The notes below the pieces were generated by a model that worked only from the letters and a program-made list of their open reading frames with translations, had not been told where the DNA came from and did not search any database. A DNA stretch of 64,000 bases from Seminavis robusta (lineage: Eukaryota; Bacillariophyta; Bacillariophyceae; Naviculales; Naviculaceae): contig CAICTM010000420.1 in NCBI GenBank assembly GCA_903772945.1, positions 1 through 64,000 of the forward strand. Direction: 5' to 3'. The translations under genes and the position numbers were made by a program. Shown here in pieces: positions 43,397-55,100 of the stretch (its first letter is position 1; every line of letters starts with the position of its first letter).

Positions 43397-44950
43397 TTTG
43401 ATTGTTGGTTTGTGGTTGTGTTGTTATTAGTTTGTGGTTGTTTGTTGTTTGTGTTTTGCTTCTTTTGAAGTTGAAATTATGAGATGAGATGAGGTGTGGG
43501 AAATTCGGATACCTTTACTTCAGGTTTGAGGAGCCAAAGGTTGCAGCGTTGCAGCTTCGAGTTTGGTGATCTTTCATAGGATTCCTGCATGCTGGTACCC
43601 ACAAAATGAACCTGTTGTAAGCAGGATGCGATCTCTCTTACTAAAACTTTGTATAGTGCAATCTCACCCAGAAGCGATTCCTACTAAATTGGGTATAGTA
43701 TCAAACCTATCTTCCGATTACTGCATAGGTAGAGTATGATTTTAGCTATCGAAAAGCTCTAAATACAGTTTGGCTATCGCGTTGATGCTCCTACCCTTAA
43801 ACAAAAATTGGTCTTTAGTAGAGATCCAGCTTGGGGAAAGCAGTCTTCTTTCTCCGAGTTTGGATGCAGGGCAATTCCAAGGCCGCTTTCATCTTGGCAT
43901 AGCTCTTGGCGTCTGAACTGGTTTTTGATAGTGGCTTTACCGGTTTCCTCTAAACTTCAATTTTAGCTACGCAAATGATATAAAGACTTCTTTTGACCAT
44001 TAATTCCCTATACAATTTTAGCTTCCAAGTGAGCATAGCTCAGATGAAGCTCTGCTCATTTGATTTACCACTGGCTTCTTTGTGGTACCAGGTCACCCAA
44101 CAGCTGTAAATCAGGTCTGAATCTGTCGCCCAGTTTCAGTCTAAACGGAGGGTTTGCGGAAAGTGGAGTCTTCTAATGCAACCTCGAACCATACTGACTG
44201 TCTATATTAACTTGGAATATTTAGATGTAGGTGGTATTGAGAATTGAAAATATGTTAAATATATTGTTGCACTAGCTGCTTTCGAGCATCTGAAATTGTG
44301 CTTACCATCGAAGATAAAACTGAGTTTTATAGTGTTTCTGTACCATCCAGTTGTACTATTTTAGTATAAGTGTTCAGTTTTACGATCTCAAAAGCCCTTC
44401 GAAGAAGCGACTTCTCGGAGTAAGGCAATTTGTCAAGGACCGGTATGACCATTGCTTCGGCGAAGTTGCAAGTCAATTATTCACAGCTGCTTCTAGAGAT
44501 CTATCAATGTACAGTATTAAAATACCGTAACTTTCGGTAGCGGTACGACTTTACTCAATCTCGATACTCGATGCTCGATGATTCTTTTCTTTTGATACAC
44601 TTCCGATTCTAGGTACAAAATATTTACCCACAAGGGACTGCCTGCACTCTGTGAGGAGTTGTGAAAGACAGCCGTAGAATCTTCAATTGATCATTCATGA
44701 TTGGATCATTCGATTCGATTAATCATTCGAGTCGAGTCAAGTCGACTGAGTCGAGTCGAATGCCCTGGAAACTTAAGTCGGGTCTCGAAAAACAAGGCTG
44801 CACAAAACAAGATGCCTCCGGTTGCGCCAACCACGGAAATAGAAATAGCAAAAAGGGCTGTCACTTGATTGGCAAATAGCTAATATTTACTGCCATGGGC
44901 TCCCAGAATGTATACGTGCTTTAGATAGCTGCTGTGTAGCTAATGGTTTA
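43397..44950. other. Intergenic, AT-rich
   Basis: About 1.5 kb without a supported ORF. The first 100 bp (GTTGTGGTTGTTTG-rich on the plus strand) are the likely leader of the DUF6824 gene. ATTCGATTC/GAGTCGAGTC simple repeats lie at 44690-44760. Confidence 0.45.
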
Positions 44951-45167
44951 ATCTACCTAAACCCCTTTTTATATTATTGAGGAGTGGAGTTTGGTTACAT
45001 CTGGCCGGTACCGCGTATGGTCTAATCTACCTAACCCCCGTTTATATTGAGGAGTGGAGTTTGGTTACATCTGGCCGGTACCACGTAATGGTCTAATCTA
45101 CCTAAACCCCCCTTTATATTGAGGAGTGGAGTTTGGTTACATCCGGCCGGTACCGCGTAATGGTATA
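44951..45167 (+). repeat. Tandem repeat, three units of about 72 bp
   Basis: Each unit starts ATCTACCTAA and contains TTGAGGAGTGGAGTTTGG and CCGGTACC(G/A)CGTA. Starts are at 44951, 45025 and 45096, and a fourth begins at 45168 before decaying. The units are nearly identical, so the array is recent. Confidence 0.9.
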
Positions 45168-45232
45168 ATCTAAATAACCCAAGTTTTAACCATACCGTAC
45201 CATACCGGTGCTCGCACAGTTATCACCGGTAC

Positions 45233-45308
45233 GGTGCATAAGGCAAACTCAGCTAAACCTAACCCTACAAAAAGGACCAAAAAAAGAGGGGCGACCACAA
45301 CAAAATTC
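45233..45308 (+). repeat. 75-bp dispersed repeat, copy A (telomere-like motif inside)
   Basis: GGTGCATAAGGCAAACTCAG, then CTAAACCTAACCCTACAAAA, up to CAACAAAATTC. It recurs at 47420-47494 with few changes. The core resembles degenerate CCCTAA telomere repeats. Confidence 0.85.
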
Positions 45309-45348
45309 GGCTTTTTTTCAGCGTTCGTCTCCTGTTTCCTCAGTTACA

Positions 45349-46380
45349 TGCAATCCAGCCATTGTAGCCAGCTACGGTACCGTAGGCAGAGAGTTACATC
45401 GATCTGTGACAGTGGCAACAGTACCGAACACACTCAGGTTCTGCTTTACTGGCTACACTCCGTTACCTGTACCTTGTATTGGATCCTTATGATGAATACA
45501 TGCACAACCGAACATTGTCAATCCAGCCATCGTAGCCAGCTACCGTAGAGTTCATCGATCAGTGACAGTGGCAACAGTACCGAACACACTCAGGTTCGAC
45601 TTTGCTCGCTGCACTCGGTTACCTCGCATTGGATCCTTATGACGAATACACGCACAACCGAATATTGTCAATCCAGCCATTGTAGCCAGCTGCCGTATAG
45701 CTAGTGGCAACAGTGCCAAAAGTTCGGCTTTGCTTGCTACACTTCGTTACTAGTACCTTGCATTGGATCCTTATGACAAGTACATACACAAAACCGAATG
45801 TTGTCAATCCAGCCATTGTAGCCCGCTACCGTACAGTTACATCGGCGACAGTGTCAACAGTACCGAACACACTCAGGTTCCGCTTTGCTGGCTACGCTCC
45901 GTTGCCGGTATCTTGCATTGGATCCTTATAATGAATACATGCACAACCGAACATTATGAATCCAGCCATTGTAGCCGACTGCAGTATAGCTACATCGATG
46001 ATAGTGGCAACAGTACCGAAAGTTCGGCTTTGCTCGCTACGGTTACTGGTACCTCGCATTGGATCCTTATGACGAATACATGCACAACCGATTATTGTCA
46101 ATCCAGCCATTGTAACCAGTTACCGTAGAGTTACATCAATCCGTGACAGTGGCAACAGTACCAAACACACTCAGGTTCCGCTTTACTGGCTACACTCCAT
46201 TACCGGTACCTTGCATTGGATCCTTATGACGAATACATGCACAACCGAACATTGTCAATCCAGCCATCGCAGCTAGCTACCGTATAGTTACATCGGCGAC
46301 AGTGGCAACAATAACACACCAGTTCGGCTTTGCTCGCTACGCTCCATTACCTCACCATTACAATGAGTACAGGAATAGTA
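45349..46380 (+). repeat. Satellite-like array, seven units of about 150 bp
   Basis: Units start with CAATCCAGCCATTGTAGCC at about 45351, 45520, 45677, 45806, 45958, 46108 and 46258. Each continues with a GTTACATCGAT-type segment, GACAGTGGCAACAGTACCGA, TTCGGCTTTGCT-GCTAC, and TTGCATTGGATCCTTATGA then CGAATACATGCACAACCGA. Unit lengths vary between about 136 and 171 bp through small indels. ORFs through the array are fragments with no domain. Confidence 0.9.
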
Positions 46381-46807
46381 TCAAGCCAGGCGCTACGAGC
46401 ACTGTTCCCGCAGGAAAATGGATATCGACACAGAAATCACCACCAAACCACTAGGAAATAACAAGGAGGGATGAATCCAGTCCGAGGATCCACTCTCCAC
46501 TGTGCTTGTGTGTTCGTGTAGCCTCCTTCGCTTGACGGCTGTTGCCATTCAATGACTCGACGACGATCCGTTCAGGCTGTTGGTAGGGCTGGAGTTAACA
46601 GTTTCCTCCGTACACATACCTCCGTAGTGGTAGCCTCTTCTTCCTCATGTTATTCGAAGCGATCAATCGTTCGTTGGACCGCGACAATGGTAATTCATCG
46701 GCCGTCAGTAGTACAGCAGAGAAAACAACAAATAGATATGAGTTTTATTTTCTGTGCTCAACTACAGACGACCGGAGACTTACCATTGTTTTTCAAATTG
46801 CACCAAC
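46381..46807. other. Intergenic
   Basis: Unique sequence between two repeat blocks. An ORF at 46552-46863 (+) has no recognisable domain. Nothing supported. Confidence 0.35.
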
Positions 46808-47180
46808 TTGGCCGTCATGGGCCGAGAACTGACTGCCATCCCATCGTCCATAGGATTCAATGAGGGATGGCTTTCTGTTCTGCACCGGGGAAGGACGGCT
46901 TGAGTGAGGCTTGATAATAGAGATAATAGAGGTGCGAACGATCGACTCGAATAAATAAAACAACTCACCTGTTGACGGCCGAGATCTGACTGCCTTCCCG
47001 CAGTCCATAGAAATTCAATGAGGGATGGCTTTCAAATCTGCACATTCAATAACACTCTTGATTCGTACCGTACCAGTCGTTCGATCGATCCAACACCACC
47101 ACTCTTGTCGGCCAAGCTTGGATTTCTCTCCTGTTTGCCATAGGAATGCAATGAGGGAGAGAAGTCAGTGCTGCACCTTC
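46808..47180. repeat. Three diverged tandem units of about 150 bp
   Basis: The shared core CCATAG-(A)ATTCAATGAGGGATGG, followed by a CTGCAC motif, occurs at 46848-46888, 47006-47042 and, more diverged, 47139-47178. Each is preceded by a GGCCGAGA-CTGACTGCC or related segment. The array differs from the one at 45349-46380. Confidence 0.7.
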
Positions 47181-47419
47181 AACAATTCGTTCCTCGATTC
47201 TTTCGTAAATCCTTAACCTTAGTAACTTCAACGGTTCCTTTATCCACGAATCGATCTAAATATTTCGAAAGAGAACCTGTTACTTAACGATACACATGAC
47301 CGTTGATTCTGCAACTGAAGTGCGGGTACTCTAATTTACACAGTAAACGCCGGCAAATCGATTTCAGAGTGCAACTGAGGGGGTAACCAAAAGGTGCGTC
47401 GTCTCAGGAGACGTAATTC

Positions 47420-47494
47420 GGTGCATAAGGCAAACTCAGCTAACCCTAACCCTACAAAAAGGACCAAAAAAGAGGGACGACCACAACAAAATTC
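47420..47494 (+). repeat. 75-bp dispersed repeat, copy B, with CTAACCCTAACCCTA
   Basis: A direct repeat of 45233-45308, with the telomere-like run CTAACCCTAACCCTA at about 47439-47453 (two perfect CCCTAA-type units). The two copies bracket the satellite block in the same orientation, 2.2 kb apart. Confidence 0.85.
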
Positions 47495-48170
47495 TAACCC
47501 AGCCAACTCCGTGGTTGGCGATTGTATCAATAATTGTGAGAAGCTAGTACTCCGTGGTTTTTGATTGCCACCGCTCGCCAATCTGGCTCTGCGGGCCAAT
47601 CCCCCAGCACGAGGCACGCCTTGCTGCTCTCAAAGCAACATCTCTTAGAGGGACGAAAACCTAGCTTGGGTCCATTTAATTGTTTTGGGGTATTCTTTAG
47701 CTGGCTCGGTGTCTCGAGATATGCAAGATACCTAAATGGGTGAGAGCTGTGCCGTCTGCCTGTTACGTTCCTCCGTCTCCCTTCGAGCCTTGCCATGGCT
47801 AAATGTTTGGCTAGTATTAATAGCCAAGATGAACAAGACCCTAGCAACGCGAGGCTTTGAGCGACACGATACTAAGATTCCATTATACATAAAGCAACAT
47901 CATGGCCCTAAACGTACGGTATTCTTATTCTTTTATTTCTACATTATTTTGCTTGTTTGCACAGCTGCATCCTTCTTTGCTGTCCTGCGTTCTTTCGTTG
48001 AGACTGGAGCATGCAACCGTCAGGTTGGTTGGTTCAGAGGCCCCGTCTGCAGGTGGCAGCGAATGCGTTAAAACTACAGCAAGAACGACCCGGCACCTTG
48101 TTCTTGCACAATGAATTAATTGATCAGTAATTCACCATTGTATCCCATATTACGCTGATGGATCAATCAA
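47495..48170. other. Intergenic
   Basis: No supported gene; overlapping short ORFs on both strands (for example 47736-48071 +) lack domains. The right end holds the 3' flank of the minus-strand gene at 48171. Confidence 0.4.
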
Positions 48171-49994
48171 TCAATCATTCTTGGGTGATGGTAGTTGTTG
48201 TTGTTGTTGCAGAACAAACGACGACAAGTGAGCACTGCTACTGTTGATGGACTCGGAGAGCATACTACTCGAGTTGAAGTCTTGCGAGGAAAACAACAAC
48301 GAGTCGGACAGTGTTCGCTTGAGGTATCGGTACCCCACGGCATTATCGGCCGCATCCAATGTTTGTGGTTGTTGCAGCTGCTGCTGTTGCCACAAGACGG
48401 CCGTTTCCAGCGTCTGCTCCGATAAGGATCGGATCAATCGAAACTCCAAGTGACTGGTGGAATCTTCTCCTTCTTGATTGTAGTTCAATGCCGGCAAGAG
48501 ACTGTCACAAGCACTGGTGGTATTGGCCAATACCACGGCGGCAGCCGCCGCGGCGGGTGGTGGAGTGGCGGTGGTTGTATCGGGTGGTGGCGATTGGTGG
48601 ACACTCGTACTGAGCATGCTGCGATCGGACGGAATCCGCACCGGTCGTCGGACGGCACGTTCACAGGCATTGGATTGAAAGTGTTGTTCCCGCGACTTGG
48701 TGCGACTGGGGGGTCGCATGGGGAGTTCTTCTTGTGACTTGCAAAAGAGACTGCGATGGGACGAATTCCAACTGGAGCTGGTACTGTAGTTGTGCATGAC
48801 GCTGTTGTTGTTGTTGTGGCTGTGGTTGGCGACGGACGAGATGGAATAGTGGCTCAAGAGACTCCGGTTGGATGCCATGGTTCGAAAGCTGGCCGTCATG
48901 GTACTGGCACTGCTCCAGAGACTGGACTGCATGGTGGGTATCTTGAGGTATACTCCTTGTCCTTCGTTACCCTCGATAATGACAGAATCGTCAAAGTTGT
49001 CTTCTTCGTATTCGAGGAGGACCCGGAGGTCCATACTCTTGTCGTGATGAAAGGGTACGTGGGACGGTTGGTTGGGCGACGATAAGGATCGAACGGATGG
49101 TTGCTTGGACAAGTCACTAATGGAGAATTCTCGGTTCAGACTCCGGTTAGAATCGTATCGTTGTCCGAGACTTCGGTTGGAATCGTATCGTTGTCCCAAG
49201 CTTCGGTTTGAGTCAAACCTCTGTCCGAGACTTCGGTTTGAGTCAAACCTCTGTCCGAGACTTCGATTGGAGTCAAATCGTTGATTGAGACTTCGATTGG
49301 AATCATAGCGCTGGGGACGTTTGGCATTCGTGTTGAGGCTGCGATTGGAATCATACCGTTGAGGTCTGGGCATGGGGGCATCCAATTTGCGGGTACTGCC
49401 GTTGATGTTGCTGCTATTGTTGTTGTTGTTGTGAGTGCTATTGTTGTTGAGGGTGCTATTGTTGTTGTTGTTGTTGTTGTTGCTGACGAAACTGCTATTG
49501 TTGCTGTTCAAAGACGACGACGCCGACGACATGGTGGGCGGTGGTCTCCAAGGTCTCATGGCGCGCACACGGGTGGACGGAGCCACAGGAGTGTTCTTGC
49601 TGGGAGTACTTTCCCATCGTGAGAGTCCATTGTTCTTGCGGGTAATGCTCACGGCCGAAGCACCACTATCGACGGCAGGAGCGGCTGCCGATGGGGACGG
49701 TAGATCCCTGGGTTTGGCATTATCGACCTGAAGACAAAAGGACCAATCCTCGGACTGATGAACGCCCACCAAACTGTTCATGAAGACCGACATGCTCGAC
49801 ATGGACGACTTACTGACCAGATCGTCTTCTTGTTGTTGTTGACCTTCCTTACGGCGGATATCCACATCGCCGTCTTCCGAGAGATGGGATTCGGACAAAC
49901 TTTGTTCATCATCTTGCTTTTCCATCATGCCAAAGTTGGCTTGGTGCTGCAGAGGTTTCTCAGGGTGGTAGTATCGATCCACAGAGGCACTCAT
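48171..49994 (-). CDS. Low-complexity protein with RYDSNRSL repeats
   Basis: Single exon, 607 aa from the ATG at 49994 (MSASVDRYYH). The frame is open upstream to 50111, but that extension reads as Tyr/Cys/Leu-rich leader and is not preferred. No folded domain was recognised. Features in order: acidic N-terminus; FMNSLVGVHQSEDW; Asn runs encoded by GTT-type repeats on the plus strand; seven copies of R-[YF]-D-S-N-R-S-L spaced 10 to 15 residues apart; an acidic segment with VLLEYEEDNFDDSVIIEG; further S-N-R-S-L motifs; Ala and Gln runs; and a Ser-rich C-terminus with RTLSDSLL. The R-x-x-S pattern suggests clustered phosphosites or 14-3-3 docking (inference). Probably a regulatory, largely disordered protein. 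Confidence 0.75.
   Translation of the reverse strand: MSASVDRYYHPEKPLQHQANFGMMEKQDDEQSLSESHLSEDGDVDIRRKEGQQQQEDDLVSKSSMSSMSVFMNSLVGVHQSEDWSFCLQVDNAKPRDLPSPSAAAPAVDSGASAVSITRKNNGLSRWESTPSKNTPVAPSTRVRAMRPWRPPPTMSSASSSLNSNNSSFVSNNNNNNNNSTLNNNSTHNNNNNSSNINGSTRKLDAPMPRPQRYDSNRSLNTNAKRPQRYDSNRSLNQRFDSNRSLGQRFDSNRSLGQRFDSNRSLGQRYDSNRSLGQRYDSNRSLNREFSISDLSKQPSVRSLSSPNQPSHVPFHHDKSMDLRVLLEYEEDNFDDSVIIEGNEGQGVYLKIPTMQSSLWSSASTMTASFRTMASNRSLLSHYSISSVANHSHNNNNSVMHNYSTSSSWNSSHRSLFCKSQEELPMRPPSRTKSREQHFQSNACERAVRRPVRIPSDRSMLSTSVHQSPPPDTTTATPPPAAAAAAVVLANTTSACDSLLPALNYNQEGEDSTSHLEFRLIRSLSEQTLETAVLWQQQQLQQPQTLDAADNAVGYRYLKRTLSDSLLFSSQDFNSSSMLSESINSSSAHLSSFVLQQQQQLPSPKND
49137..49365 (-). repeat. 30-bp coding tandem repeats (QR[YF]DSNRSLG)
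   Basis: Within the gene at 48171-49994, 30-bp units read on the plus strand as GAGACTTCG(G/A)TTGGAATC-type blocks. Five units are head to tail and two more are separated by short inserts. The DNA is more uniform than the protein requires, pointing to recent expansion. Confidence 0.85.
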
Positions 49995-52138
49995 GGGTGT
50001 GTGTTGTGGGTGTGTGTAAAGCTGTCTACCAAATCGGAAAGGTAAAAGGGACAGATGATGATGATAAGGGCACAGGTAGAAGCACCAGGTGTAGCTAGCT
50101 AATAATGGCACTGACGACTATAGTAAGTGATGAGCTTGCCAAGCGCTTCTCCAAATTCTTGCAATGAGGCGATTCTGTGTGGATTAAGTTTGTTCGTGGT
50201 TTCAGATAGATGATGTGAGACAGAGCCCTCTATCCCTCCTTCAATGCGGTAATTCGAACGTTATAGCAGCTTGAGATGTTTGTTCAATGACGAAGAGAAG
50301 GTGAGAACCTCAGCTTTGAGATGCCCAACACTTGCCGAACCGAAAAGGAAACACCGATACCGGTAAAGACAAGATGGGATGAAAGGTTGTATCGAAGGGA
50401 GTGTAGCTACAGTACTGCTAAGCCTAAAGCGGTACGTACAACTGTACCGGTACAAACCCCACAAATGGCAATTTGGCTTAATTAAGCCCCTGCTTGCCCT
50501 TTCTTCAGCGAAAGACAACCGGTGTTGCTGTAAAACTGCATACAGTCACCAAAATGTCCAGGAGCAAGGCAGAAAAACCATGTTAATCTATGCAACAACA
50601 GCTCAATCACAGTTCAGAAGTTGTCTGTTTTGGACAACTATCACCTCAAACTATAGCTCTTGTTAAATACTGCAGTGCTGGCATTTGCTTTGATGTTTAA
50701 TCCTATTGATATTTTGCTCAATGTGACCTTTAATTCTCTCCACGTGTAGTCGAGAAGGCACGCATGAAGCGCAGAAAGGGTCTGATGACCAAGATTTATC
50801 GGACGGAAATTGCTGGTCATGAATCAGCAACTGAGCGATCTGTGCAGGAATTGCAGGAATTAGCAAACGATTTATGAGGAGAAGATTGCACTAAGTCATT
50901 CTTCAACAATGGTTATAAGTGCGATTGCCATCCAAACATGGGAAACGTCAGTCTTCTGCTCTAGTCTACTGTACTATTAATAATAGTACCAGGCTACCTG
51001 GTACCGCTATTGCTACCGCTACTGTGAGGTACTAGTACGGTCTAAAGACAACATACATGATGTACTGTATTGTGCAGGATTGAGATTGTGATTGAATTTG
51101 AAGACTCAATCACCAATTCAGCAGCTGTCGGGCACAGACCGAATGAAATGTTGATCTTCAGAGGAAACCTTTTTAATTAGATTCTTCAATAATGACAACG
51201 CCAGCCCTGAGATAGACGGCCATGGCGCCAGGAGACATCAAAACCTGGTTGGCCAAATGGCTTCCAGGGGTGGAAAAGAGCATCAAAGCGAAACAAAAGG
51301 TACTGACATCAGATGCTGAATCATGATGGGCACTTCAGCCCATTGCGATCGCATTCTTTGCGAGCCCGTTGGAGTTTATATTTTCTCTTGTGGGAGGTCA
51401 GTTCTAGGCCACTCCCAAGTAGGCAGGTAGACACCTTTGCTTGTCTGGGGTATACAGGTCCTCTATGGCTCCGTCAAGCGGTACAGCCTAGAGGGAACAA
51501 CCTTTTAAATAACAATTTGTTACCACTTTAGATTAGATTAGAAGAATCTGAGAATAACAGGACCCTGAGATTTGGGGCACCTTTTATTAGAAAGGTACCA
51601 GGGTGGACATGCCCGCTTGAGAGTACTGAATATGAAATACGATGAGTCGAGTACTAGTAGTCAGAGTCGAGTCTGGCACCAAGAAAGCACTACAACATGT
51701 AACTAAATTGTTCTCAAAAAGTTGTCTTCCTCCTGGCAGCAAGGTTCTCCTCGTCAATGGAAACATGGGTGCAGAGAGAAGCAGTCGGGCCAACAAGCGT
51801 GAGAGGGTCCTCTCCCTGACCTTGAATAGCTACTGGTTTTTGGTCATGCGCGGTCGAGTACCGCTTGACTCCTACTCAATAGGAAGGAACCAAGGGCCGC
51901 AAGACCCTCGAGTCACTACATATTCTTATGAGCAAGTTTCGAGCGTTGGAATCAAAATCGGATGAAGGACAGACAGATCTTTTTTTGCCAAAGCCTAAAT
52001 CTATCTTTTGGCCTGACTGATGGCAATTCACAATGATATCGGCTCCGTCACGCTGCAGATTCTGATGAGAGACGAGGGTCTATAGTGGCTAGCAGCTTGT
52101 GTCAAGAAGTGAACTAACTGCATGCATAGAGTGCGACC
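49995..52138. other. 2.1-kb intergenic region, divergent promoters
   Basis: Lies between the minus-strand repeat protein and the plus-strand glycosyltransferase. Contains GTACCGGTACAA near 50443 and ACCTGGTACCGCTATTGCTACCG near 50996. ORFs here (50379-50666, 51313-51531, 51642-51965) are short and lack domains. No RNA gene recognised. Confidence 0.45.
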
Positions 52139-55100
52139 ATGGTACGACAACGGTTCACCACCAATCGACCCCACCAACAGCAACGGCGTCGTTTGAGGAC
52201 TAGCTCTTCTTCGTCGCACAACAACGGTCCTTCCAGCACCTTGGGGATTCCACTTTCCAACACGGTGGTCAAGTTCTTGCTGTACCTGTGCACGCTCTTC
52301 TTTCTGGTAATTCTCATCACATCCCATCAGAATCTTCCAAGTCCTTCCAGTAGTACTCTGGGTCGTCGCACTCGACGATTGCCGTCTCGGCTGCGAGACT
52401 CACTCTTTTTGTCACGCCATCCCAGCAGCGACAACAACTACAATGATTTCTACTACACGTACAAGAGTTTCCTGTCGTCTGCCTTTAAAAGACGATCCAA
52501 ATCATCTACACCGCGCATTGCCATTGTCTTGCCGTTTATTGGCAAGGGCCCCGAATCGATTCCTCCCTATTTGGGACTCTTTTGCGGTGCCGCCGGTGGA
52601 GCGGCTCAGTTGATCGATTTTTTGATTTTTCATCCTGGAGTCTTGCAGACGTTTGCCGAACGAACCACCGTCTGCCCCCCAAATGTCAAATTCATCAATC
52701 TGCAAAGTATGGAACATTTAGCCGCCAATTACCTTTTGAGGGTCATGGACCAAATACCACCCGAAGAAATTCGGGGAGAGCACAACAACAAAGACTTGAT
52801 GGCGCGCATCTTGACCAGACATCTCATGGCATATCCGTATGCATTGGTGGAATACAAACCCACGTTTGGACACGTCTTTGCCGAGTATTTGGAGGAATAC
52901 TCACACTGGGGATACTCGGATCTGGACATTGTCTTTGGGGATTTGGGTCGATGGATCACGGCCGAGGAACTCAACGAATTTGATATTGTAACATATGGCT
53001 TTGGCGATCAAAACCGAGTCTACTTGCGGGGACAATTCACATTTCACAAAAACACACCCAAAATCAATCAACTGTGGAGAAAATGCGACTACCTCAGTCG
53101 ATTGGATCAACGATTCGGGAACGTACTGGCGGGGAAACAAAAACTCAAATTCGAAAGTGCCGAAGGATGCTACTCGGCCGCCATTCTAGAACGACAAGAC
53201 ATCAGAGTCAAATATGCCGTCAAGGCGCTCACTGATACGCAAGAGTCGGATTCAGTCTACAGTCATGGACTGTACATTGCCCGACAAAAACATTCCAGAA
53301 CAACCTCCTTTTTGCCCAATGTCGTCAACAAGGTAGCAGCACAGCATCATCATCGAGGGTTGGACGATTATCACAAGACCAAAAATATTGTCATTTACAA
53401 GGCCAAAAGTCAGCAAGAAGGCAAAGTCCTACTGCAATCATCGACGCATTGGTTTGAACGGGATAGTGTCTACAGTGACACCACAAAGCCGTTGCAATGG
53501 GAAGTCGGGAGAAAGGAAGTGATTGACTTGGCAGATCCTGACAGCAAAGCGAATTGTAAGAGAACGAAACATGAGAGCCAGTGGTTGCGGCTGGGCCGTG
53601 CTTTTTTTCAAACCTGTTTCATCTCATCTCATTGCTCCTTCCATCTATCTGTCTTTCCTTTCCACAGGCATGTATTGGGCACAGAAAAAGTATCAAAGTC
53701 GTCTTTGCGTGACCACGGATGTTACGGAAAACGACACTGTCTTTTGGATAAATGGGCGGCTTTTCAAACAGCGATATGAAAATGCAAAGCTGGACACTAA
53801 TGTAGCCACGGCACCTTTCTTCCATTTTCAAGAGTGGAAACGGTACTATAGGGAAGGACAATTGGCAGCCTTTCGACCGGACAGTGAAGCGACAACTTTT
53901 GTCCTGACAAAGGAGGGCGCCATACCCGTCTATCCAAAGCAGGCAGAGGGAGTCGGACCTCCCTTGTGGCTCTTGCCACAAATCAAATCACCCCTGGGCA
54001 AAGCCGTGTTGCACTGGAAGGCGGGGAATGCAGAGCTTGACCGGAAACTGCTACCTCCTCGCAGTTACTGCCTCAGCAGTCGGCCACGAACCTTTCCTCC
54101 AGTTCCACCCGCTCCGCAGTGCGTCTCCCAGATTTCTTGGTGGGATGAGGAACGGGTGCACATTCTGTCCATGGCACCGGCGTGGCAAACGGATCTCGAC
54201 GTCAAGTTGGATGTCACCCTGGTCCTTACGCTCCAAGTTCCAGTTCACCAGGCAAATGAAGCCACGGCTCTCAACGGGCTGCTGGATATTGTCGTTGCCA
54301 ACCTCAACCGATGGCAAGGACAACCGTGTGTCTTGATCATGCACGTCGCGGTCGAGGACGAAAGTCAGCAAGACGACGTCATTCTATTGATGGAGGATCG
54401 TCTCACTGAAAAGAGTGCTGCCGGTGCCGCAAACAACAACAACAACAAATTTGACGCAAACGAGAATCCAGGCATTGACGAAAGTCCCATAGCGCTCGAG
54501 TTTGATACCGGGTCGTGCTTAATCGGCGTGATCTTCGCGAACCTCGCCGCTACGGTGGATATGGAGAAAAAGCAAGTTCCGCCCGACACATATCACGTCA
54601 GCCGCAAGGCGTTATTGAACATGGCCATGGACGCTGTTCCAACACGTTGGTGGATTAGTGGAGTCGAATTAGAAAGAGGCATGATGCTCTCGATGGACGC
54701 TGCGTTCTTTGCACACAGGGCAGCGTTGTCTTACCAGAGCGTGCCTGGAACCGTTTTCTGGCTGCCACAGTTCGCACTGGACGTGGAAGATGACTTTGAT
54801 GAGGGTTTCACACTATCCAATCTGCTCGAGTACAGACACAAAGAACTAGTGAAGGAACCCATCGATTTCGAAGCTGGTCAATGCGAGGCTTCGTCGGGAG
54901 ATAAAATGAAACCAGAAAGGGTCTTCGGGCCTGTTACATCTCTTTGGTGGGAACTGACAAAGAACGTTCTGCAGGAAAAGAGTTCGTATATGGAGGATGA
55001 AGAAATGACTCAGAAGCGTGCCAAAATCCAGCACGAGCTGCAGCTGCGACTTGTAGAGCTCTTGACATCCGAAAAGCACTATGATTTGTTTGCAATGGAC

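Noticed and set aside
45208-46128. ORFs of 75-121 aa through the satellite array
   Set aside because: They arise from the repeats; reading frames shift between units and no conserved protein repeat is kept.
45349-46380. CRISPR-like array of regularly spaced repeats
   Set aside because: The whole 150-bp unit is repeated, with no unique spacers between short repeats, and the genome is eukaryotic.
48195-49731. Plus-strand ORFs opposite the RYDSNRSL gene
   Set aside because: They encode Val/Leu/Gly runs produced by the antisense of Asn, Gln and Ser repeats.
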